64,000 nucleotides of DNA from CAZAPG01 sp964486935. Lineage in GTDB: Bacteria; Chloroflexota; Anaerolineae; 4572-78; J111. The notes beneath the pieces are model-generated. The model was not told where the DNA came from, made no database searches, and worked only from the letters and a program-made list of their open reading frames with translations. The stretch covers positions 62,001 to 126,000 of the forward strand of contig CAZAPG010000002.1 in the NCBI GenBank assembly GCA_964486935.1, given 5' to 3'. The position numbers and the translations under genes were made by a program. Shown here one piece after another: positions 49,647 through 57,902 of this stretch. Positions within the stretch are counted from its first letter, which is position 1. The number at the start of each line of letters is the position of its first letter.

Positions 49647-51641
49647 TTAACTCCAATTCTTATAGACAGATGGAAAGCGGCTCAAATCGGTGTGGGGCAG
49701 AAACAGGGCCGAAGTAAAGGCTTCGTAAAAGGTGTTGTCTGCCGATAGCTCCAGATAGGTCATTTTGGCCGCGACTTCGGTAATTTGATGGCGATAGTTG
49801 CGGTTGAGCAGGGCCAGCAACGCCCCGTGCAGCGAGGTGTTGCCTAAAAATTGAAATTTTTCCCAGGGCAAATCGGGCAGCAGGCCAATCTGCACAGCCT
49901 TTTCCACATTGATATATTGCCCAAACGCGCCGCCAATTAACAGGTGCTCAACCAGTTCCAGCTCAACGCCCACGCTTTGGGCCAGCACGCTAAAGCCGGC
50001 GTAGATAGCGCCCTTGGCCCGCATCAGGTTGTCGATATCCACTTTAGTGATGGCGATATCGCGCCCGTGCCCGGTTTCACCGGCCCAGGCAATAACGTAC
50101 TCAGGGCCGTGCTCACCCTGCCGGATGCGCTGCGTGTTCAAACCAAAGTTCAAATTGCCCCGTTTGTCGATGACGCCGGTAATGAACATCTCCGCCAGCA
50201 ACGAGATAAGGCCCGACCCGCAAATGCCGCGCGGTGGGGTAGGGCGGCCTTCAAACTCCAGTTTGGGGTTGGGGATAACCCGGTAAGTCGGTTCAAAAGT
50301 GTCGCTGTTAACCCAAACTTCTTCAATGGCGCCGGTGGTGGCTCGCATGCCATCCTGCACCCCGGCCCCTTCAAAGGCCGGCCCGGCCGAACAGGCGCAG
50401 CTAATTAACCAGTCGCAATCGCCCAACACCATCTCGCCGTTGGTGCCCACATCCAGAAAAAGCGTTATCTGCTGGCGGCTGCACATTTGCGAGCCGACCA
50501 CCCCGGCTGAAATATCGGCTCCCACGTAGCTGGCCACGCCGGGCAGGCAGTCTACACTGGCCTGGGGGTAAATATTCAAGCCCAACTCGGCGGCGCGCAC
50601 CGGCAACGGCTGGTTGATGGCCGTGACAAACGGCTCCAGCCGGATAGAGGCCGGGGGAATGCCCAAAAACAGGTGCATCATAGTACTGTTGCCGGCTACG
50701 CTCATTTTGTAGATATTGGCCGGGGCTATTTTGATGCGCCGGGTGGCCCGCTCCAGCAACTCGTTGATGGTGTTGACGACCAAGTTTTGCAGTTCTTGCA
50801 GGCCGCCATTGTTTTTGCTGGCAAAGATAATCCGCGAGATGACATCCTCGCCTCGTTTAATCTGGCCGTTATATTCGGCGGCTTTGGTGGCTACCTCGCC
50901 GGTCAGCAGGTCTACCAGATAGAGGCTGACGGTGGTGGTGCCAATATCCACCGCTGCGCCCCACAACCCCCCACTGGGGGGGGCTGAGGAGGGGCGACCC
51001 GCCGGCAACAGGTCTACCAGCCGGGCGGGGCCGTTCGGCTGGTCCCAGGTATCCAGTTCAATAACGGCATTCACCCGCCAATCCTGCTCTCGCAGAATGG
51101 TTGCCAACCGGCGCAGGGTAGATAAATCGGTGGTGACGTCGGAGATGCCATAAGTGGTTGCCAGCGCCCGTTTCAGCCGGAACCAGTCGTCGGTCTGGTC
51201 GGCCATGCTGGGCGGCTCCAGTTCAAGCAAAAAGAGGCGCAGCGATTGGTCTTGGGCGGGATTGTAAACAAAAGGCAGCGAGACTTTGGCAGCGGTTTTG
51301 TCCGTAACCAGCCGCCGCTCTATTTTTTCTTGCGGCGGAATGGTGATAACCGCATCGCCCTCGACCACGGCCTGGCAGGCCAGCGCGTAACCGGCGGCCA
51401 AATCATCGGCGCTAAGGCGCACCGTGGAACGGCGGCGGATTCCGGCGCCGTTTTGAGCTATGACCGCGCACCGCCCGCAGCGTCCCTGCCCGCCGCAGGG
51501 CATATTCACCTCCAGCCCGGCCTCGCGCATGATATCCGAAAGTAACGCGCCGGTGGGCGCCGCTATTGTGATTTGTGCCGGTTCAAAACGAATAGTATGT
51601 CCATTTTGGATTTTCGATTTACGATTTTCAATTAGGGGCAT
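49647..51641 (-). CDS. acsV: Corrinoid protein reductive activator (RACo, AcsV)
   Basis: 664 aa. N-terminal [2Fe-2S] ferredoxin domain with Cys49, Cys55, Cys58 (MPCGGQGRCGRC) and later LACQ. Linker, then an ASKHA ATPase-like DUF4445 domain (AAVDIGTTTVSLYLVDLLTG, FLDVGTNGEMVLGD). It uses ATP to re-reduce inactive Co(II) in AcsCD. The first 14 residues (IENRKSKIQN core) are translated heptamer repeat, and a C6/G6 palindrome encodes PPSGGLWG in the linker. ATG at 51641 is chosen for its spacing to AAGGA; GTG at 51644 is possible. Confidence 0.92.
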   Translation of the reverse strand: MPLIENRKSKIQNGHTIRFEPAQITIAAPTGALLSDIMREAGLEVNMPCGGQGRCGRCAVIAQNGAGIRRRSTVRLSADDLAAGYALACQAVVEGDAVITIPPQEKIERRLVTDKTAAKVSLPFVYNPAQDQSLRLFLLELEPPSMADQTDDWFRLKRALATTYGISDVTTDLSTLRRLATILREQDWRVNAVIELDTWDQPNGPARLVDLLPAGRPSSAPPSGGLWGAAVDIGTTTVSLYLVDLLTGEVATKAAEYNGQIKRGEDVISRIIFASKNNGGLQELQNLVVNTINELLERATRRIKIAPANIYKMSVAGNSTMMHLFLGIPPASIRLEPFVTAINQPLPVRAAELGLNIYPQASVDCLPGVASYVGADISAGVVGSQMCSRQQITLFLDVGTNGEMVLGDCDWLISCACSAGPAFEGAGVQDGMRATTGAIEEVWVNSDTFEPTYRVIPNPKLEFEGRPTPPRGICGSGLISLLAEMFITGVIDKRGNLNFGLNTQRIRQGEHGPEYVIAWAGETGHGRDIAITKVDIDNLMRAKGAIYAGFSVLAQSVGVELELVEHLLIGGAFGQYINVEKAVQIGLLPDLPWEKFQFLGNTSLHGALLALLNRNYRHQITEVAAKMTYLELSADNTFYEAFTSALFLPHTDLSRFPSVYKNWS

Positions 51642-51696
51642 CACTTCTGTCCTTACTTAACAATCCAAAATCCAAAATCTAAAATCTAAAATCATT
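51600..51696. repeat. Heptamer repeat running into the acsV start
   Basis: TCCAAAATCCAAAATCTAAA is a tandem of (A)TC(C/T)AAAA units between acsC and acsV (51662-51691). The same type of unit reappears inverted inside the first codons of acsV (ATTTTGGATTTTCGATTT on the plus strand, 51602-51620). The arms could pair and enclose the acsV start codon. Confidence 0.75.
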
Positions 51697-53043
51697 TCAC
51701 CCCCATTGCATCTTCAGATAGTTGGGCAAATCCACCGCTTCGCGCGGCCCAACGTTGATTTCCCAACCGGGCAACTCCTCCTCCAATTCGCCCATCAACA
51801 CGGCTACGTGGCCAGGGATAATCAGCCGCTTGTGGCTTAATTTATCGCCCAGGCCATTTTCTTTGACGCTTTTGGCAATACGTTCGGCATCAAATTTGCC
51901 GGCGGCCCAGGCGGTCAGCACGCTCATGCCTTCGGCATCGGCCACCAGCAGCCAGCCGGGCAGGCCGCTACTTTCAACCTCGTTGGCTACGGCAAAGTAG
52001 GTAATGGAGAAGTTGGTAGTCACCATCAGCGGGTCGGCCGGTTTGGGGCTGTTGATTTCGTAAATGCCGGGCTGCACCTGAATTGGTTTTTGCGGGTCGG
52101 TAAAGATGTTGGCCCGCAGCACCAGCAGCGGATAGACCGTGCCGGGGCTAAAGGTGTCGAGCACAACAAAGCCGGCGTATTTGGCAATTTGCTGGCCGGC
52201 CAGCAGGGGGTCATCTCCGGCAAAGCCAAGCAGCGGATAACCCACGCTGCGCTCGTTCTTTTTGAGCGCCAGCCGCCGCAGTTGGGTAAAAGCGGTCAAG
52301 CCGCTTTTGTAGTCGCGCGCGCCGGGGTCGAGCACAATATCTTCCACGCCAGCCTCCCTTACTTTTTCGGCCAGGTCGGCCAGCGCGTTCAAATCGCCAT
52401 CGGCAACCCGCACCGCCAGCGCAACCTTGTACTGCATTGCCAGTTTGGCCATCGCCTCCCAGTTTTCGGGGGTGGCCGCCCACAATAGCGACTCGGCCCC
52501 CACGGCAGCTTTCAGGCCGGCTTCGGCTGTGGCCGGCTCCTCGGCCAGTAAAATCAAGGGCAGATTGGATGCCTCTTTGACCGCCGTTACCGTAGCGGCA
52601 AAATCGCCGCCGTCGGCTTGCACGGCCAGGCCGTCCAGGGTCAGGTCAATGCCGACATAATCCACCGCGTATTCGGTTACGGCCCTGGCTACTTCCAGCG
52701 CGTTAGGCTGGCTGTCTTTGACCCGCACAAAGAGGCCGGGCTGGTGGAAGAAGGTCTTTTCGTGGCGAAAGAGCACGGTTTCGTTGCCCACTTCCAGCTT
52801 GCGCCCATTGGCCGAGAGCGTAATCAGGCGAATAGGCGGGGCAGCCGAGGCTTCGAGTTGGGTTTTGGCTTCCTCTTCCACGTAAGGGCATTGGGAGAGT
52901 TCAGCCTGTTTTTGGCCCAGCTTCATGGCAAAAGCCAGGCAGGTGGGAAAGCCGCACTCTTTGCAGTTGGCGTGAGTTTTAACTTCCGGGTTTTTGCTGC
53001 TGGCCGGGAGTAGTTTGTAAATTTGAATGCCGGATAGAGCCAT
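51697..53043 (-). CDS. acsC: Corrinoid iron-sulfur protein large subunit (AcsC, gamma)
   Basis: 448 aa. N-terminal [4Fe-4S] domain with Cys27, Cys30, Cys35 and Cys52 (NCKECGFPTCLAFAM). Then a TIM barrel (DYVGIDLTLDGLAVQ, VEDIVLDPGARDYKSG) and a C-terminal B12-binding domain (ITYFAVANEVE, GWLLVADAEGMSVLTAWAAG). It carries the methyl group on cobalt from AcsE to AcsB. GGAGG before the ATG. 106 bp after acsD. Confidence 0.96.
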   Translation of the reverse strand: MALSGIQIYKLLPASSKNPEVKTHANCKECGFPTCLAFAMKLGQKQAELSQCPYVEEEAKTQLEASAAPPIRLITLSANGRKLEVGNETVLFRHEKTFFHQPGLFVRVKDSQPNALEVARAVTEYAVDYVGIDLTLDGLAVQADGGDFAATVTAVKEASNLPLILLAEEPATAEAGLKAAVGAESLLWAATPENWEAMAKLAMQYKVALAVRVADGDLNALADLAEKVREAGVEDIVLDPGARDYKSGLTAFTQLRRLALKKNERSVGYPLLGFAGDDPLLAGQQIAKYAGFVVLDTFSPGTVYPLLVLRANIFTDPQKPIQVQPGIYEINSPKPADPLMVTTNFSITYFAVANEVESSGLPGWLLVADAEGMSVLTAWAAGKFDAERIAKSVKENGLGDKLSHKRLIIPGHVAVLMGELEEELPGWEINVGPREAVDLPNYLKMQWG

Positions 53044-53089
53044 TGTTTACCTCCGGGTGTTAGTTAAAAAGCTAATAGACGTTTCGGTT

Positions 53090-53149
53090 TTCGGCTCGTA
53101 TTGCGCGTTGCGCAAATTACAAAAATGGAATACGCAACACGCGACACGT
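53090..53149. repeat. CGTATTGCG-type intergenic repeat
   Basis: CTCGTATTGCGCGTTGCGCA and GGAATACGCAACACGCGACA lie between acsC and acsD and form imperfect inverted arms of TACGCAA/TTGCGTA-like heptamers. The same unit family fills the gaps at 54140, 55440, 57820 and 60598. Confidence 0.6.
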
Positions 53150-54100
53150 TCAATTTATTAACGCATTAATCATCGCCCGGATACGGTTAACCGATTCCGG
53201 GTGGCGCAGCACAACCACATCGGCCCCGGATTCCAGCAGGGCGCCGGCGGTCAGCGTTTCCCAATTGGCGGCCCGCTCGGCCCAGTTGCCCCACGCTTCG
53301 GGGACGCCCTCGTTGGTGCGGGCTTCTTTGGTGCGCCAGGCCTCCTCGCCGGGTGTCACCAGCATGGGCTGCTGGGTCATGCTATCGCCTTGCAGGGCGG
53401 CCAGCCGCAGCCGTTCCATCACGCTGTAGCCATACTCGATGCCGTAGCCCAGCGCGCCGGTAGTTGGGTCCATCACAATCCGCTCCAGCGGCAGGCCCAT
53501 ATCGCTGATGAGAATGTTGAGCTGTTTTGATAGGTTGACATCCATTGGGCAGCGGGCGTTTACCAGGTGGCCGTTACCCAGAGCGGCAGCCACAATGGTG
53601 CGGTAGTTTTTATCTTCGCAGACGCCCAGCACCAGCCGCTCGCCTTTGCCCGCCTCGGCCACGGCAACCAGCAATTCGTTGTCCAGGTCGGCTTGCCCCG
53701 GCCCAAACACTAGCAACGGCAGGCCGGTGGCTTGCAATACTTTGCCCAGGGTTTGACGCGCATAATCGGCGGTCAACCCCTCGCCGAGGCCAAATTTTAA
53801 CAGAATCAGGTCGGCCCCGGCGGCCTCGGCGGCTTTGGCCCAGGCGGTCACATCGTCAACCGCCTCGCCCCAGGCCTCCAGCAGTAGGGGCGACCAGTCT
53901 GCCGGGCGGCGGTCTTGAATTTCAACAGCGATGACGGGGGGATGGGGAATCTCTCCTTCAAAGCTGAGGAAGGGCAGCGTGGTTTCCCCGCCAATTGTAA
54001 CGGTTTTGGCGCGAGTGCCGCCCTCGGCAGCCGTTGCGCCCAGGGTAATCTCGCGGACTTTTCCACTCCATTTCTCTTTTGGAATTTCGAGGGTTGGCAT
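53150..54100 (-). CDS. acsD: Corrinoid iron-sulfur protein small subunit (AcsD, delta)
   Basis: 316-aa TIM barrel. MPTLEIPKEKWSGKVREITL starts it; FEGEIPHPPVIAVEIQD, MDVNLSKQLNILISDMGLPL and IVMDPTTGALGYGIEYGYSV are AcsD signatures. It pairs with AcsC and supports the B12 cofactor. Start at 54100 after AGGAGG; the longer frame passes through a repeat. Order acsD-acsC-acsV follows other bacterial operons, but two non-acs genes separate it from acsB. Confidence 0.96.
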   Translation of the reverse strand: MPTLEIPKEKWSGKVREITLGATAAEGGTRAKTVTIGGETTLPFLSFEGEIPHPPVIAVEIQDRRPADWSPLLLEAWGEAVDDVTAWAKAAEAAGADLILLKFGLGEGLTADYARQTLGKVLQATGLPLLVFGPGQADLDNELLVAVAEAGKGERLVLGVCEDKNYRTIVAAALGNGHLVNARCPMDVNLSKQLNILISDMGLPLERIVMDPTTGALGYGIEYGYSVMERLRLAALQGDSMTQQPMLVTPGEEAWRTKEARTNEGVPEAWGNWAERAANWETLTAGALLESGADVVVLRHPESVNRIRAMINALIN

Positions 54101-54129
54101 TGACAGCCTCCTAGTTTGTAAATAAGTGA

Positions 54130-54235
54130 TTGTAGACGCTTTTACCTTACGTATCACACCCCACGAGCCACACGGCATAATGCGTAGTACGTGACGCGTA
54201 TTCCGTATTTTGTAATAAAAGGTGCAAGGACGAAA
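54130..54235. repeat. CGTAGTACGTGACGCGTATT-type intergenic repeat
   Basis: CTTACGTATCACACC, GCGTAGTACGTGACGCGTAT and TCCGTATTTTGTAATAAAA carry the ACGTA/TACGT heptamer pattern in the gap between the DUF6064 gene and acsD. Confidence 0.55.
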
Positions 54236-54898
54236 TTAGCCTCTGGCAGAAGAATAGAGAGACGATGGTCTGGCAAATTTGTCCCGATAAATCAACATGC
54301 TGGCAACCACCACACCGGTGATGAGCAGCATGATGTCTTCTAGCACTCCCCAGTTGAGCGCGGCAAAGAAGCCGATTATGGACCAGATAACCGGAATGAC
54401 CAGTAGATATTTGGGAAACTTTCTATCGGTCCACAAAAGCAGGCCCAGGGTAAAGATAGTGGTGGGGCAGGGCGCGCCAAAGGTGGGTGAGTGAGGGTAA
54501 ACGTGTCCCAAAAAGTAGCCCAACAGGGGATAAATGAGCAATCCGTAAAGGATGAAAAATCCCCCCACCACCGAATAGGTGTTAAGCTGCGGTTGAAAAG
54601 AAAGCTTTTGGTACAGAACGCCGGTAACAAAAAACAGTACACCTTGTAAAATAACAACCGCGCCAAAAACGTAAGCCGGTTGATTGATTGTTGTGAAAAA
54701 GGTCAGGTGGTAAACGGCGCCGGTCCACAACCACAAAAAAGCCAGAATGGAAGCGATGGTTCTATTGCCGTATTTTGTGGGCCGGAGGGCCAGAAATACG
54801 GCAATCAGGCCCAGCAAGTTGAGTACAACCTGCATCGGCCAGATTGCGCTGTTGTATTGGGTGAAAACGTTGAAAAACTCATCTACTGTAAAAGGCAT
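54236..54898 (-). CDS. DUF6064 family membrane protein
   Basis: 220 aa with six or seven membrane segments. MPFTVDEFFNVFTQYNSAIW at the N-terminus, GAVYHLTFFTTINQPAYVFG and GAPCPTTIFTLGLLLWTDRK are DUF6064 motifs; the family function is unknown. It starts 4 bp after the CBS gene stop with AGGAGC upstream, and lies between acsB and acsD. Its position suggests co-transcription with the CODH/ACS genes, possibly by insertion. No cofactor motif seen. Confidence 0.8.
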   Translation of the reverse strand: MPFTVDEFFNVFTQYNSAIWPMQVVLNLLGLIAVFLALRPTKYGNRTIASILAFLWLWTGAVYHLTFFTTINQPAYVFGAVVILQGVLFFVTGVLYQKLSFQPQLNTYSVVGGFFILYGLLIYPLLGYFLGHVYPHSPTFGAPCPTTIFTLGLLLWTDRKFPKYLLVIPVIWSIIGFFAALNWGVLEDIMLLITGVVVASMLIYRDKFARPSSLYSSARG

Positions 54899-54902
54899 TG
54901 CT

Positions 54903-55436
54903 TTAACTGCTCCTACTTTTTTCTAATCCGTATCTTTCTTTAAACAACTCTATCGGCGATTTCCGCACAGCCCTGGCTCCCACTGCCGGCGAGTCCCCTT
55001 CTTCTTTGGCAGCCAGGTAGGATAAAATATCCTCAAAACGCAGTACTGCCGCCGGCCAACTGATGCCGCCATCGTGGTGCAGCAAGTACAACTCGCGGAC
55101 GCCCTGGTCGAGCATTAATTGGGCGGCGGCGGTGGCCGGAATGTCGGGCGGAATTTCCGGAATGTCGGGCCGCAGCGCGTCGGCAACCGTCTGCAACTCA
55201 ATCCCCTCTCTCCCAATTTCGGATAGCCCGAAGGCGACCACCGCCTCGCGCCGCCCAAACAGGCCGGCAGCATGTCCATTTTCATCCAGCACCACCAGCG
55301 CCTCCAGCCCATTTTCAAGCAAAATGCGCGCGGCTTCTGTTACCGGCGTGTCTGCCGGACAGGTGGCAACGCCGATACGCATCAGGTCTCGGACAAGGGG
55401 CTGGGTTTTGGGGATGGCGGTGTTAGTTGTCATCAT
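54903..55436 (-). CDS. Two-CBS-domain protein
   Basis: 177 aa. Two CBS motifs, LVRDLMRIGVATCPADTPV/LVVLDENGHAAGLFGRREA and a second around DIPATAAAQLMLDQGVRELY, plus a short basic C-terminus. CBS pairs bind adenosyl compounds (AMP, ATP, SAM) and report energy state. The longer frame upstream (to 55493) is translated repeat, so ATG at 55436 (or 55433) is taken, though the ribosome site is weak. Between acsB and DUF6064, it could sense energy charge for the CODH/ACS block; that is inference. Confidence 0.8.
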   Translation of the reverse strand: MMTTNTAIPKTQPLVRDLMRIGVATCPADTPVTEAARILLENGLEALVVLDENGHAAGLFGRREAVVAFGLSEIGREGIELQTVADALRPDIPEIPPDIPATAAAQLMLDQGVRELYLLHHDGGISWPAAVLRFEDILSYLAAKEEGDSPAVGARAVRKSPIELFKERYGLEKSRSS

Positions 55437-55439
55437 AAT

Positions 55440-55514
55440 TATCAACCGGGCGTAGTACGTAGGGCGTGTTCCGTAGGTCAATTCAATACGCACTACGTAC
55501 TACGCAGTACGGGT
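55440..55514. repeat. ACGTAGTACG-type intergenic repeat
   Basis: GGCGTAGTACGTAGGGCGTG and ATACGCACTACGTACTACGC plus AGTACGGG lie between the CBS gene and acsB. Units are palindromic around ACGTA and repeat every 7-8 bp. Confidence 0.65.
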
Positions 55515-57812
55515 CTAAAACATCGGGTCCATCATCATGGCCGGATGGCCGATTTCTTCCAGATAGACCAGCAGTTGGTCTACCTCGGTGCAAATAGTTT
55601 CATCGGCAATTTTGCCCAGCAGGTCGGGGTCGCCTTCCCGCTCGGCCACGGCCTGAAACTCCTCGGCCATGCTCTTTTTCAAAAAGCTGCTCATCCAGAC
55701 CACGCGCTTGAAGCCGCCATCGGCGGAGATAAACTTGGGGCTGGTGAGGTAGTATTTGCCAACGCCCATCACGCCCGGCGTCTGCTGGCCGCCGCCGGCT
55801 AACCCGGCCAGAGTGCTAAAGGTCATGCCGGCGGGGGTCATGCTGGTATCCTCGCGGGAGACCACCATGACCCCGTTGGCTTCGGGAATGACCATCACAA
55901 TGCACTCAAAGCAGCCGCAGGCAGTCATTGGGTTTTCCATAATGGAGTACATGGTCACTTCCTGCACCGTGCCATGCGAGGCTTGCTCGGCAAACTCGTT
56001 GGGGCCGGTCCAGTAGCCTTTTACCGTATCTAGCGCGCGGCCTTTACGGATGGGCTGGTTGGGGCCGGTGGGGTTGATTTCAAAGCTGGCCTTGCAGTCG
56101 AGCCAGTTGTAGGCCCCGCACAGCCCTACCCGCTGCGGCGTGACCACGCAAACGTGATTGGGCGCAAAGCTCTGGCACAGGGTACAGGAGTAAAACTCAT
56201 CCACGCTCTCGTCGGTCAGGTCGGCCAGCCGCTTGTTGCGGAAGTCGTACGCTTTGCGAGCTTTATCCAGCCATTCGGCATGCAGGGCCGGGTCGGTGAT
56301 AATTTTGACCTGTACTTTATCCACAATACTGCCAAACTCGGCGTGAAAGCGGGCGTGCAGAATGTCGCCAAAGTGGCGCAGGTTGAAGCCCTTATCCGCC
56401 GCCGATTTGCTGATGCGAATCCAGGCAATATCACGCTGGCCAATGTGCTGCACGCCCGAAGCCCCGTTGACAAAGTAGTGGACCTGCCGCTCCAGCACCG
56501 GCTCAAAATCCAACTGCATTTTGCGTCCGGCTACCTCAATCAGAATGCCCAAGTCCATTGCCTTGCCAACCTCAAGGTTGTCAAAGCCGGGGCCAATGAC
56601 CTCGATTTTGCCATCCTGCACTTCGTCCATATCGACCATACGCAGGTACTCAAAGGCGCGTGAGTATTTGCCGCCGAACTCAACCCGCATATCGGCCTTG
56701 CGGACAACTTCGCCCTCAAAGGCGGAGCCGTAGGGTACGGGCACGGGCACGTCAGCCACTTTTACTTTGACCCCCCGCACCTCGATACATTTTTGCACCA
56801 GGGTTTCGGCCTTTTCCATATCATCCTGGCCGGCAATTTCGTTCCACGGCAGCGAGAGAACGTGCTCGTAGGTGGTAACGCCGGTGGGCAAAATTTGGGG
56901 GATGACCGTGTCGGCAATAACCGGAAAACCAAAGTTGATGGCCCCGGCAGCGGCGGCGTATTTCAGGTCGTCTACCTCGCCAAGGGCCAGCACAAAGGCA
57001 AAGACCCGCTCTTTGTTGTACAGCAGAATATCGCGGGCCTGGCCGCCCTTCATCCCGCCAAAAGTCAGCGCGGAGCGGACGGCAAAGCCCAGGGCGTAAA
57101 TTGCGCTGATGGTATCGGTGCCAAAAGGCACAATGTAGGTATCGTAGCCCATTTCGACACCCTCTTCCTGCAACTGGTGGATAATGGAGCGCCCGTTGAC
57201 GTTGCCGCTGAGAAACGTGAGAATGTTGCGGCGTTGCAGCTCGCGGACCATTTTGACCGCCACCTCGTTTGATTTGGCTGCGCCCACAATGGCCGCAAAA
57301 CCGGGCATCCGGCCATCCACCAACTGAATACCCCACGAACGCAGTTGAATATCGTCAATGGGGCCGTTGAGGTGGCCGTCCAGCCCATCGCCGTCGGAGC
57401 CGCCTTTGCCGTTATCGGGGCTGGTGAAGGCGGTGCCGCCGGTCAGGCGCAGGCCGGCCATCAACTCCGGCTGCAGGCCATACACAAAGCGCACGGCCTC
57501 AATAACTTCGGCGGCCAGCAGCGTGGCCATACCGCTGTCCAGCGTTTCGCCCAGGTAGGGCGTCCAATGCCTTTCTGAAGGCAACGGGTGCAGCAGGGCG
57601 CGGGCGTGTTCCAGCACCTGGGCCAGTTGGCCAAGCGTTTTAACCTGGATGCCGGTCATCCCATAAATTAAAGGCAGGTAGTAGGCGGTGTTGGGAAAGG
57701 CCACCGGCGTGTCTGGCCCTTTTTCTCGCAGCGCCTTTTTCAACATCAATTCAGCTTCGGTGGTCAGGGCGTTTGCGCCTCTGATTGCGCGGGTTGCAAT
57801 ATATCGGGACAT
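55515..57812 (-). CDS. acsB: Acetyl-CoA synthase (AcsB, CODH/ACS beta)
   Basis: 765 aa, full bacterial type including the N-terminal CODH-docking domain. A-cluster cysteines are present: CTLCQSFAPNHVC...GLCGAYNW and the proximal/distal Ni site in ACGCFECI (C-G-C). GTDTISAIYALGFAVRSAL and SGNVNGRSIIHQLQEEG are conserved. It joins CO, methyl and CoA into acetyl-CoA. AGGAGG lies 8 nt before ATG. Follows acsA by 90 bp of repeat. Confidence 0.97.
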   Translation of the reverse strand: MSRYIATRAIRGANALTTEAELMLKKALREKGPDTPVAFPNTAYYLPLIYGMTGIQVKTLGQLAQVLEHARALLHPLPSERHWTPYLGETLDSGMATLLAAEVIEAVRFVYGLQPELMAGLRLTGGTAFTSPDNGKGGSDGDGLDGHLNGPIDDIQLRSWGIQLVDGRMPGFAAIVGAAKSNEVAVKMVRELQRRNILTFLSGNVNGRSIIHQLQEEGVEMGYDTYIVPFGTDTISAIYALGFAVRSALTFGGMKGGQARDILLYNKERVFAFVLALGEVDDLKYAAAAGAINFGFPVIADTVIPQILPTGVTTYEHVLSLPWNEIAGQDDMEKAETLVQKCIEVRGVKVKVADVPVPVPYGSAFEGEVVRKADMRVEFGGKYSRAFEYLRMVDMDEVQDGKIEVIGPGFDNLEVGKAMDLGILIEVAGRKMQLDFEPVLERQVHYFVNGASGVQHIGQRDIAWIRISKSAADKGFNLRHFGDILHARFHAEFGSIVDKVQVKIITDPALHAEWLDKARKAYDFRNKRLADLTDESVDEFYSCTLCQSFAPNHVCVVTPQRVGLCGAYNWLDCKASFEINPTGPNQPIRKGRALDTVKGYWTGPNEFAEQASHGTVQEVTMYSIMENPMTACGCFECIVMVIPEANGVMVVSREDTSMTPAGMTFSTLAGLAGGGQQTPGVMGVGKYYLTSPKFISADGGFKRVVWMSSFLKKSMAEEFQAVAEREGDPDLLGKIADETICTEVDQLLVYLEEIGHPAMMMDPMF

Positions 57813-57817
57813 AAAGT

Positions 57818-57902
57818 GAACCTCCTTAATACGCTACGTAATACGCAATACGGACTATGAGTTGTTGACTACGTATTGCGTAGTACGTATTGCGTAATAA
57901 AA
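57818..57902. repeat. Tandem/inverted TACGTAATACGCAATACG repeat
   Basis: GCTACGTAATACGCAATACG faces CTACGTATTGCGTAGTACGT and ATTGCGTAATAAA across GACTATGAGTTGTTGA. The units are 7-bp variants of TACGCAA and its complement, so the gap between acsA and acsB can fold into a long hairpin. Confidence 0.7.
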
